This document shows positions 1 to 6,534 of a stretch of 10,717 nt of DNA, piece by piece. A model generated the notes under the pieces. It saw only the letters and a list, made by a program, of their open reading frames with translations, did no database searches and was not told the origin of the DNA. Position 1 is the first letter of the stretch, and every line of letters starts with the position of its first letter. This DNA is from CAYOMP01 sp964405075 (lineage in GTDB: Bacteria; Bacillota; Clostridia; Lachnospirales; Lachnospiraceae), in NCBI GenBank assembly GCA_964405075.1, contig CAYOMP010000098.1:1-10717 (forward strand), in the 5' to 3' direction. The translations under genes and the position numbers were made by a program.

Positions 1-173
1 GAGACTACCGCCTTGTTGGTAACAACGAGGGCATATGTAAACCCCATTCGAAGCAAGACCGAATAAAGCATTAACGGCGGCCCGTCGGCTTAGGTAGGTC
101 GCTTGAGTCTTACGGTGACGTAAGATCTAGATAGATGAACATTCACGACATGACCCGGCTTATCGTTCTGCTT
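1..173 (+). ncRNA. rnpB: RNase P RNA, bacterial type A, 3' portion (5' end outside window)
   Basis: This is the catalytic RNA of RNase P, which removes 5' leaders from pre-tRNAs. The conserved 3'-half landmarks are in the right order: GTAAACCCCATTCG (37-50), AGCAAGACC (52-60), CGGCCCGTCGG (78-88), then GGTAGGT (93-99), whose first GGT matches the L15 loop that pairs with the tRNA 3' CCA. GCTTGAG (101-107) follows. Next is a P18-like hairpin TCTTACG-GTGA-CGTAAGA (108-125) with a GNRA tetraloop, then AGATAGATGA (130-139) and the near-terminal ACCCGGCTTATCG (153-165). This layout matches type A RNAs such as that of E. coli. The 3' end is put near 173 because the conserved block ends there and an AT-rich terminator follows; the exact end is approximate. 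It is unrelated in function to the sugar genes and simply lies convergent to them. Confidence 0.95.
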
Positions 174-191
174 ATTTAAAAAGTAAAAAGC

Positions 192-233
192 AAAATGTAT
201 TGATTATTGTTATTCAATTAATCAATACATTTT
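192..233. terminator. Bidirectional intrinsic terminator between rnpB and the sensor kinase gene
   Basis: AAAATGTATTGATTA (192-206) and TAATCAATACATTTT (219-233) form a perfect 15-bp stem around a 12-nt loop. On the plus strand it is followed by TTGTTTTAATTTTC, and on the minus strand by GCTTTTTACTTTTT. It can therefore end both rnpB transcripts and the convergent regulatory operon whose last stop codon is at 259-261. The stem is AT-rich, but its length and the T-tracts on both sides support the call. Confidence 0.85.
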
Positions 234-258
234 TTGTTTTAATTTTCTATTCTAGATT

Positions 259-2097
259 TTAGTATTCACCATTTTTCGCAATGTGAAATTCAACTTCTGT
301 ACCTTTTCCAAGGGTACTATTATATATTAAACCTTCATCAGAGTTTTGATATAGCATTAAGCGTTTGTGTGTATTGTATACACCGATATTGCTTCCGTTA
401 CCTGATGAATCCTTTGGGTTATTTGGGTTAAATATTTGTTTAATAGTATCTTCTGACATACCAATGCCATCGTCTGAAATAATAAAAACGAGATATTCTT
501 CTTCAGCCCATCCCATTATTACAATGTTTCCAGATTTAGATTCTTTTTCCATAATACCATGAAGAATTGAATTTTCAACAATCGGCTGCATAATGAGTTT
601 TGGAATTTTGTAATCTAATAATTCTTCAGGAACATCAATAATAAAATTAATATTGTTTTTAAAACGCATATTTTGTAGTTTGACATATAATGAGACATGT
701 TCTAATTCATCACGAACATTAACAACATTATTACCTTTGCTAAGTGTTAATTTATAAAAACGTGATAAGGATTGAACCGCATCAGAAATATCATCTACCT
801 GTCCTTTGATTGCCATCCAATTAATCATATCAAGGGTATTATATAAAAAGTGAGGATTAATCTGAGCTTGTAATGCGTTAAATTCTGATTTTCGCAGGTC
901 TTTTGCATCTTGAGCCTGTTTTTCTAAAAGCTGATTCATCTCTTCAGCCATGTAATTATAGGTTTCTATTAAATCACCAATCTCATCATTTCCAGCTTCT
1001 ATTTCCAGTTTTTTAGGACGGCCTGTTTTTGCAAGCTTGATTTTTTCAATTACTAGTCGAATACGTTTTGCCATAGACTGAGAAATTAATATAGAAGCAA
1101 GTAAAGCAATTATTACAAATATCAGGTAAGTTTTTATGAAATTAAATACTAAATTGTTTGTTATGTCAGAAACAGTGGAAATAGGTATAACTGTTATGAG
1201 GTACCAATCACTTCCTACTATTTTTTGAGCACCGGCATAATAGTTTTCACTAGAATCTGCGACAGTGGTAAATATTTTAGATGACATAGAATGACTTATG
1301 GCTGTTTCATAATCTAACAGGTATTTACCTGATAGTGCAGAGTTTGATGTAGCTACCATTGTATTTCTACTATTAATTATATATGATACTATTTGAGATT
1401 CTTCTGAATTGTTAGTTGTTAATGTCGAACCGATAGAGGAATCTGTGAAATAGATAGCAACATATATGGCTTCGTTAAAGGTTCCGGGTGTGTTTATTCT
1501 TTTTATATAAGCATAATTGCCAAGAGAAGCACGCTCACCAGTAGTTAAATAAAATTCAGGACACATTAGACCGGTAGTTTTAGTACCGGCAAAAATACCA
1601 TGCCAATATGAATTCTGAACAGTATTTAGTTTGTCATAAATAGCTGAATCAAAATAGAATGAACTATCTAGTAAATATTCATAATCATCTGCAAAATACA
1701 CTTTTATGGCAGATATAATGTTATGGTCAATTGAGTTGTTTATATATGTAGATAATTCGGATAATTCGTTAGCATTATAAGCAGAGAAAAGCCTTGAATA
1801 ATCCGAAGTACAAGGATAGTTTGCAACATTGGCCAAAAAATTATTATTACAAATATTATTACTGATATCAATTACATTTGTAAGCGTATTTTCCAGATTA
1901 GTAGTAGTTTGTGATAGTAACTCTTGCTCTGTATAAATATAGTTAGATGTTAATATATCAGATAACTGTATCGAGAGAACAACAATCATAACTACAGTAG
2001 GAATAAACATTAAAATAAGGTTTGTAATAATAAATTTGGAGCGAAGCTTCATATCTTGAGTGAAGTATTTTATCATTGGTTTAAATGGATTTCTCAT
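259..2097 (-). CDS. YesM-type membrane sensor histidine kinase
   Basis: This 612-aa inner-membrane sensor kinase would autophosphorylate and pass phosphate to the response regulator encoded just upstream. TM1 is about residues 22-44 and TM2 about 319-339. They bracket an extracytoplasmic region of about 275 aa, the size expected for a double-CACHE sensor. A HAMP linker lies at about 340-392. The kinase core is of the His_kinase (PF06580) class: the phospho-acceptor is H416 in QINPHFLYNTLD, the N-box is VENSILHG with N509, the G1 box is DDGIGM (542-547) and the G2 region is IGVYNTHKRL (571-580). The start codon overlaps the response-regulator stop as ATGA, implying translational coupling, with GGGAG 11 nt upstream. 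Family members usually sense carbohydrate, sometimes through a binding protein. The ligand here cannot be read from sequence. All key kinase residues are present. Confidence 0.93.
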   Translation of the reverse strand: MRNPFKPMIKYFTQDMKLRSKFIITNLILMFIPTVVMIVVLSIQLSDILTSNYIYTEQELLSQTTTNLENTLTNVIDISNNICNNNFLANVANYPCTSDYSRLFSAYNANELSELSTYINNSIDHNIISAIKVYFADDYEYLLDSSFYFDSAIYDKLNTVQNSYWHGIFAGTKTTGLMCPEFYLTTGERASLGNYAYIKRINTPGTFNEAIYVAIYFTDSSIGSTLTTNNSEESQIVSYIINSRNTMVATSNSALSGKYLLDYETAISHSMSSKIFTTVADSSENYYAGAQKIVGSDWYLITVIPISTVSDITNNLVFNFIKTYLIFVIIALLASILISQSMAKRIRLVIEKIKLAKTGRPKKLEIEAGNDEIGDLIETYNYMAEEMNQLLEKQAQDAKDLRKSEFNALQAQINPHFLYNTLDMINWMAIKGQVDDISDAVQSLSRFYKLTLSKGNNVVNVRDELEHVSLYVKLQNMRFKNNINFIIDVPEELLDYKIPKLIMQPIVENSILHGIMEKESKSGNIVIMGWAEEEYLVFIISDDGIGMSEDTIKQIFNPNNPKDSSGNGSNIGVYNTHKRLMLYQNSDEGLIYNSTLGKGTEVEFHIAKNGEY

Positions 2098-3635
2098 TTT
2101 ACATTTTGCTCCCTAAATTCCGAAGGAGATAAGCCTACTTCTTTTTTAAAACTTTTTCCAAAATAATTACCATTATTATATCCTACTTGTGAAGATATAT
2201 CGGTAATTTTATTGCGTGGGTCTAATAAAAGCTTTTTGGCACGTTGAATACGATAATCTGTAATATACTGATTAAGTGTCTGACCTGTTTCTGACTTGAA
2301 TACAGTACATATATAGGATGAAGAAAGATTAACGTAATCACTAATACTTTTAATTGAAAGGTTGTAATCGTGGTAATTTTTACTAATATAATCTTTTATC
2401 ATATATATAGTAGAATTTTCCTCTTGATTAACAGTTAATAAAGAAGAAAGTTCATCTAATTTATTGCATATAAGAGTATTTAATTCATCTAAGTATTCAC
2501 AGTTGGTTATGTAATCTAAAACAGTTGTAGAATTATTATTTTCATTGTTTATCTGCAAAGTTTTGTAAGCTGAATCAAAAGATAGAAAAAGCTGATAATA
2601 TAAGTCTTTTGCCTGATTAACCAGGAAAATTCTATTGTTTTTAAATAAGTTAAATATATAAGCAGATAATTTCTTTGCAGAATCAAAATCTTTATTAATT
2701 AAAGTTTCTAAGAATTTATCAGGTAAATCCGATGGCAAAAAATTATTAGTGCTGTCTGTAGGTTCGTAATATAAAACGCTGTTGCTGCCAAAAAAGAATG
2801 AACTGTGCATAAGTATTACGGCATAATTATAAGAGTTATAGGACAGTTCAATGGAAGAAACAGGTTTGCCAACTGCAATATTGTAGGAAACATCAGCAAT
2901 CTGGGATATTGTCATAACAATAGCTTCTAACAAATTGTTTTCTGGTTTGCTAGAAGTAAATATGTGAAAAACTATGTAGGCTTCTTTTGGGGTAAATATA
3001 TTACCTAAAATCTGAGAAACAGATAAGTTATTAATTTTTTTTGAAATATCGTGAACCTTATTCAGGTCATATCCAGTAACTCTAGAAGCCTTGTATAAAA
3101 TAGTGGATACGTAGTAATTACCCTTTAATGTAATTCCAAAATCATTGAGCTTTGAAACTAATGCATTCGTTTCGATGGTATCATTGTGATAGCATAAGTT
3201 TAGAGCTGATTGATATAAAATTTCATTTTTATTTTGAATGATAGTATTATCATTAATAGTTTTTGAATTGTATTCATCTATAGCCTCAGAGACAGAAACA
3301 ATGATTTCAGATGTATTAATAGGCTTGTCAACATAGCTGACAGCCTTTAATTTAATTGCAGCCTTTAGATATTCTTTGTCAGAGTATCCACTCATAAAAA
3401 TGATAGAAGTATTTGGCAAAAATGAGCGTATTTTTAAAGCCATATCAATACCTGTCATTCTTGGCATTCTGACATCACTTAATATAATCTCTGGTTGAAA
3501 AGTTTTGGCTAATTCCAGACCGTTAATGCCGTCATTAGCTGTTTTGACTTCTGTAATGCTAATTGATCCCCAGTCAATAGCTTCCATTAAGCCCTCGCGA
3601 GTTAATTCCTCGTCATCTACTATAAGTAATTTCAT
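2094..3635 (-). CDS. YesN-type response regulator, REC plus AraC-type DNA-binding domain
   Basis: This is a 513-aa cytoplasmic transcription regulator and partner of the sensor kinase that overlaps its stop codon. The receiver domain (about 1-120) has the acidic pair D7/D8, phospho-acceptor D54 in LSDVRMPRMTG, S82 in the Thr/Ser switch position, Y101 and K104 followed by P105. A middle region of about 290 residues has no motif I recognise, as is usual in YesN proteins. The C-terminal AraC/XylS domain (about 413-510) has two helix-turn-helix units and ends in a typical VGYNNGNYFGKSFKKEVGLSP-like signature. The start at 3635 is chosen over an in-frame ATG at 3680 because GGGAGG lies 8 nt before it and MKLLIVDDEE is the usual receiver N-terminus. 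The extra 15 residues of the longer form would cover the promoter -10 and the RBS. It is expected to activate nearby sugar transport genes (inference). Confidence 0.93.
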   Translation of the reverse strand: MKLLIVDDEELTREGLMEAIDWGSISITEVKTANDGINGLELAKTFQPEIILSDVRMPRMTGIDMALKIRSFLPNTSIIFMSGYSDKEYLKAAIKLKAVSYVDKPINTSEIIVSVSEAIDEYNSKTINDNTIIQNKNEILYQSALNLCYHNDTIETNALVSKLNDFGITLKGNYYVSTILYKASRVTGYDLNKVHDISKKINNLSVSQILGNIFTPKEAYIVFHIFTSSKPENNLLEAIVMTISQIADVSYNIAVGKPVSSIELSYNSYNYAVILMHSSFFFGSNSVLYYEPTDSTNNFLPSDLPDKFLETLINKDFDSAKKLSAYIFNLFKNNRIFLVNQAKDLYYQLFLSFDSAYKTLQINNENNNSTTVLDYITNCEYLDELNTLICNKLDELSSLLTVNQEENSTIYMIKDYISKNYHDYNLSIKSISDYVNLSSSYICTVFKSETGQTLNQYITDYRIQRAKKLLLDPRNKITDISSQVGYNNGNYFGKSFKKEVGLSPSEFREQNVK

Positions 3636-3643
3636 ATAAAATT

Positions 3644-3649
3644 CCTCCC
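3644..3649 (-). promoter_or_regulatory. RBS deciding the response-regulator start
   Basis: GGGAGG on the minus strand lies 8 nt before the ATG at 3635. It rules out the upstream in-frame ATG at 3680, which lies upstream of both this site and the predicted -10 box. Confidence 0.85.
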
Positions 3650-3663
3650 AAAATACTTCTATA

Positions 3664-3692
3664 ATTGTAGCAAAAAGCAAGAAATGTTACAA
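3664..3692 (-). promoter_or_regulatory. Predicted sigma-A promoter for the response regulator/kinase pair
   Basis: On the minus strand TTGTAA (3692-3687) and TACAAT (3669-3664) are separated by exactly 17 bp. They match TTGACA at 4 of 6 and TATAAT at 5 of 6 positions. The predicted transcript start is near 3657, leaving a short leader with the RBS. The box sits in the 62-bp gap after the AraC gene, so the two-component pair can be transcribed independently of that gene. Confidence 0.6.
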
Positions 3693-3697
3693 GGACA

Positions 3698-4582
3698 TTA
3701 GGTAGTGGTTTGCCATTCTTTTCTAAATGTTAATGGAGTAGTTCCTTCGTGTTTTTTGAATAGTTTAATAAAGTGACTCACATTTGGAATTCCACATTGT
3801 TCAGAAATAATGCTAATTGAGGCATTAGAATATTTTAATTGCTCCTTTGCAAAGGAAAGTCGATTAGTAATAATATATTCACCAATGGAGAAACCAGTGA
3901 AACGCTTGAATTCTTTTGATAAATGAAATTTGCTGATACTAACCATATCGGACAATTTGTCCAAGGATAAATCTTCATAAAAGTGAGTATCAATATACTT
4001 CATTGTTTCTTTTACATATGTCGGAATATAAATATGTGTAGCTTCATTTGTACAATTACTGATTAATAATTCACTAAGTAATGAAGTGATTAAGTTTGAA
4101 GCCTGAATTTCAGTTGAAATATCCTTTCTTTGGTTAATGGAAATAATTCGTCTTATTATACTTTCAAATTCAAAGCTGTTTTGTATGTTAATAATATTGA
4201 AACCATTATCTATAAAAGTATTATAATACCCTAATGCAGAAGGTCCATTGAAATGCAACCATAAGAATTCCCAATTGGAATTTTGCAATGTTTCATAATA
4301 ATGGTAATTTAAGCAATTGATAAAAAAGCATTGGTTAGCCTTTAAGTGATAGGTTTTGTCAAAATATTTTAACTGACCATTTCCAGAAATAGTATACAAA
4401 ATCAAAAATGAATTAAGGTTAGCTCGTTCAGTGAAATATGGAGGAAAAGTTTTAAAATAACCGATTTCCTGAACATAAAAAAATGTTGATTTGGCTGTAG
4501 AACTAGGTGTAACAATTAAACGTATAGAATCTTTTGACCAACTGTATGAAGCATTTTCTAAAAACAATGGATTTTTGCTCAT
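3698..4582 (-). CDS. AraC-family transcriptional regulator with cupin-like sensing domain
   Basis: This 294-aa one-component regulator fits the usual length of sugar-responsive AraC proteins. Residues about 35-110 look like an AraC_binding cupin domain (SGNGQLKYFDKTYHL, then NWEFLWLHFNG), the usual effector pocket. The C-terminal part, about 190-290, has two helix-turn-helix units: LDKLSDMVSISKFHLSKEF (207-225) and a second centred on SIISEQCGIPNVSHFIKLF (257-275). The start is supported by GGAGG 6 nt upstream. The gene is divergent from the isomerase and precedes the two-component genes on the same strand, so it probably regulates the divergent operon and its own expression (inference). The cupin probably binds the imported sugar or an intermediate, but the ligand is not readable. 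It is not the E. coli AraC orthologue on present evidence, so no symbol is given. Confidence 0.92.
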   Translation of the reverse strand: MSKNPLFLENASYSWSKDSIRLIVTPSSTAKSTFFYVQEIGYFKTFPPYFTERANLNSFLILYTISGNGQLKYFDKTYHLKANQCFFINCLNYHYYETLQNSNWEFLWLHFNGPSALGYYNTFIDNGFNIINIQNSFEFESIIRRIISINQRKDISTEIQASNLITSLLSELLISNCTNEATHIYIPTYVKETMKYIDTHFYEDLSLDKLSDMVSISKFHLSKEFKRFTGFSIGEYIITNRLSFAKEQLKYSNASISIISEQCGIPNVSHFIKLFKKHEGTTPLTFRKEWQTTT

Positions 4583-4638
4583 AATTTACCTCCACAAGAA
4601 AGTGTTATTTTTGCACAATATAAGTAGATGATAAGTTA

Positions 4639-4667
4639 ATAATAGCTATATATAATGAAATTGTAAA
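4639..4667 (-). promoter_or_regulatory. Predicted sigma-A promoter for the AraC-family regulator
   Basis: On the minus strand TTTACA (4667-4662), a 17-bp spacer and TATTAT (4644-4639) each match the sigma-A consensus at 5 of 6 positions. Transcription would start near 4632, giving a leader of about 50 nt to the ATG at 4582. It faces away from the isomerase promoter about 95 bp distant, which leaves room for shared operators between them. Confidence 0.65.
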
Positions 4668-4680
4668 GCAAAAACTTATA

Positions 4681-4717
4681 AACAAGATTGAACAAAAACA
4701 GATTGTTTTGGGAAAAC
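4681..4717. promoter_or_regulatory. Candidate regulator-binding region in the divergent intergenic spacer
   Basis: AGATTG occurs twice in direct orientation (4685-4690 and 4700-4705), 15 bp start to start. The second copy runs into a small dyad, GTTTT-GGG-AAAAC (4705-4717). The region lies between the two divergent predicted promoters and about 45-75 bp upstream of the isomerase -35 box, where AraC-type activators often bind direct repeats. In AT-rich DNA short repeats are common, so this is a suggestion only. Confidence 0.25.
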
Positions 4718-4760
4718 TATTTGAATAAATATTAATGTCTTGTTTTTTGCCTAAATATGA

Positions 4761-4789
4761 TTGGGATAATATTTAAAAATATTTACAAT
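4761..4789 (+). promoter_or_regulatory. Predicted sigma-A promoter for the isomerase gene
   Basis: TTGGGA (4761-4766) and TACAAT (4784-4789) are separated by 17 bp, matching the consensus at 4 of 6 and 5 of 6 positions. Transcription would start near 4796, with the GGAGG RBS at 4831-4835. A moderate -35 box fits a promoter that needs an activator. Other AT-rich hexamers nearby (GATAAT at 4765-4770) have no good partner. Confidence 0.5.
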
Positions 4790-4842
4790 AGTGAATTAAG
4801 AAAAATTATTAATTATAAAAATATTAAAATGGAGGTTTTTAT

Positions 4843-6345
4843 ATGAATAAAATTAAAGAAACTAAGAAGGCAAAGATTGGTGTTTATACAATGGGGTTAA
4901 AATGCTATTGGAATCAATTCGCAGGGTTGAAAGACAGAATGATTGAATATGGTGATTTTATTGCAAAAAAAATTGAAGCAATGAATGTGGAAGTGTATTT
5001 CTATGGATTGGTTGATTGTGAACAAGAGGGAGAAAAGGCTGGAGAATATTTTAATGAAAATAATGTAGATCTGATATTTGCTCACGCGGGTACATATGTA
5101 ACCAGCTCATCTGTACTACCTGTACATCAGATATGTAAGGCACCTGTGGTTATATTAAATCTACAACCAACAGCACAGATTAATTATGAAAAGACTACAA
5201 CAGGTGAATGGTTGGCTCATTGTGGGGCATGTCCGGTACCGGAACTTACCAATGCATTTAATAGAAGTAACATTGAATATAGAGTTGTAAATGGTTTATT
5301 AGGATTAGATTACACACCTGAGATTTCTATGACAGATGAAATAACAGCTACCAGACCTGAGGCAATAAAGGCCTGGCGACAGATTAGAGAATGGGTTAAT
5401 GCAGCTAATGTTAAGAAGGGGTTAAGAAATGCAAGATTTGGATTCTTAGGTAACACATACAGTGGAATGTTAGATATGTATAGTGACTTTACAATGCTTC
5501 AGGCTCAGACAGGCATTCATATAGAAGTATTGGAAATGTGTGATTTAGATAGAATGTTAAGAAGTGTTACAGACGAAGAAGTGAAAGAAAAACTAGTAGA
5601 AATTGAGGAATTTTTCGAAATTAGTGAAGAAAATGCTGCTGATCCATTAGCACAAAAACCAACTGCTGAGCAATTGGAGTGGTCAGCAAAGGTAGCTGTG
5701 GCTCAGGAAAAATTGGTAAGAGAATATGACTTAGATGCATTAACATACTATTATCACGGTGCACCAGGTGGTGAGTATGAAAAATTACAGGGTGGCTTTA
5801 TTGTAGGACATTCACTATTAACTGCAAAGGGAATACCTTGTGCTGGTGAGGGAGATTTAAAAACTTGTCTGGCTATGAAAATATGTGATATTTTAGGTAA
5901 AGGTGGAAGCTTCTGTGAAATAGTGGTTACAGATTATATAGAAGGAACTATTCTAATGGGTCATGATGGACCATTCCATTTACAAATAGCTAAGGGCAAA
6001 CCAATACTTAGAGGAATGGGTTTATATCATGGTAAGCAGGGAACAGGCGTATCTGTAGAAGCAAAGGTTAGAACAGGCGAAATTACCAATTTAGGCTGTA
6101 CCCAAACTAATGATGGCAGATTGAAATTCATAATTACAGAGGCTGAATCTACAGATGGAACTATAATGACAATAGGAAATACTCAGACTCCGGTTAAATT
6201 TAAAAATGACCCAGATTCATATATGGATGAATGGTTTAAAGAAGCTCCAACACATCATTTTGCAATGAGTGTAGGACATAATGCGGGAGTATTTGAAAAG
6301 ATAGCTGATTTGATGGGGATTAAATCTGTAACATTAGATAAATAG
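4843..6345 (+). CDS. L-arabinose/L-fucose isomerase-family protein, substrate unknown
   Basis: This 500-aa cytoplasmic protein is likely an aldose-ketose isomerase that uses a divalent metal. Its length equals that of E. coli AraA. The C-terminal half carries counterparts of the AraA metal ligands: E336 in AGEGDLKTCLAMKI (compare GEGDWKTA), E359 in GGSFCE (compare SFMED), H374 in LMGHDGP (compare LGSH), and H472 in the HH pair of APTHHF. The N-terminal half (about 10-190) resembles the Rossmann-like substrate-binding part, but the usual AraA string around HTFSPAKMWI is replaced by HAGTYVTSSSVLPVHQ, so arabinose specificity is doubtful. GGAGG lies 7 nt before the ATG. The gene leads the plus-strand catabolic/transport cluster, divergent from the AraC regulator, and is separated from the transporter by a strong hairpin. 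L-fucose, L-arabinose, another deoxy- or keto-sugar, or a non-isomerase role remain possible. Confidence 0.85.
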   Translation: MNKIKETKKAKIGVYTMGLKCYWNQFAGLKDRMIEYGDFIAKKIEAMNVEVYFYGLVDCEQEGEKAGEYFNENNVDLIFAHAGTYVTSSSVLPVHQICKAPVVILNLQPTAQINYEKTTTGEWLAHCGACPVPELTNAFNRSNIEYRVVNGLLGLDYTPEISMTDEITATRPEAIKAWRQIREWVNAANVKKGLRNARFGFLGNTYSGMLDMYSDFTMLQAQTGIHIEVLEMCDLDRMLRSVTDEEVKEKLVEIEEFFEISEENAADPLAQKPTAEQLEWSAKVAVAQEKLVREYDLDALTYYYHGAPGGEYEKLQGGFIVGHSLLTAKGIPCAGEGDLKTCLAMKICDILGKGGSFCEIVVTDYIEGTILMGHDGPFHLQIAKGKPILRGMGLYHGKQGTGVSVEAKVRTGEITNLGCTQTNDGRLKFIITEAESTDGTIMTIGNTQTPVKFKNDPDSYMDEWFKEAPTHHFAMSVGHNAGVFEKIADLMGIKSVTLDK

Positions 6346-6366
6346 TTGTTTGAATAATGTATAACA

Positions 6367-6410
6367 ATAAAGGGTAAAATTTTTCAATGTCGAAAAATTT
6401 TACCCTTTAT
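6367..6410 (+). terminator. Strong stem-loop after the isomerase gene; partial terminator or processing/stability hairpin
   Basis: ATAAAGGGTAAAATTTTTC (6367-6385) and its exact complement (6392-6410) form a 19-bp perfect stem with a 6-nt loop, 21 bp after the isomerase stop. No T-tract follows on the plus strand (CGAAAAATATT), so it is not a textbook intrinsic terminator. It may protect the upstream mRNA 3' end or reduce read-through into the transporter genes. Confidence 0.6.
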
Positions 6411-6450
6411 CGAAAAATATTACTATATTAATAGAAAAAAATGGATGATA

Positions 6451-6478
6451 TTATTAATATATGAATTAATTATATAAT
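6451..6478 (+). promoter_or_regulatory. Possible activator-dependent promoter for the ABC transporter operon
   Basis: A perfect -10 box TATAAT (6473-6478) lies in the AT-rich leader before the ATPase gene. The best -35 at usable spacing is TTATTA (6451-6456, 16 bp), which matches the consensus at only 3 of 6. A good -10 with a poor -35 suits a promoter driven by a bound activator such as one of the two AraC-type proteins upstream. In such AT-rich sequence a chance -10 is also possible. Confidence 0.4.
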
Positions 6479-6522
6479 GTTTGTAAACAAAGTGGGTACG
6501 AATTATGAATATAATTGGAAAA

Positions 6523-6527
6523 GGGGG
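6523..6527 (+). promoter_or_regulatory. RBS deciding the ATPase start
   Basis: GGGGG followed by TAAGAAA places the ATG at 6535 at a 7-nt spacing. The in-frame ATG at 6505 has no purine-rich site close before it, and would put this RBS inside the coding sequence. Confidence 0.8.
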
Positions 6528-6534
6528 TAAGAAA

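Noticed and set aside
365..562. Plus-strand 65-codon open frame
   Set aside because: It is antisense to the conserved ATPase domain of the sensor kinase, with no RBS or homology signal.
3636..3680. N-terminal extension of the response regulator from the ATG at 3680
   Set aside because: The extension would cover the predicted -10 box and the GGGAGG site. The ATG at 3635 has ideal RBS spacing and gives the typical receiver-domain N-terminus.
6481..6495. Possible catabolite-responsive (cre) site TGTAAACAAAG
   Set aside because: The first part resembles cre, but the central CG is missing and the second half does not match, so it does not meet the consensus.
6505..6534. Upstream in-frame ATG giving ten extra residues on the ATPase
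   Set aside because: No RBS before it, and the good GGGGG site lies inside the extension. Family members begin close to the ELKGITK segment.
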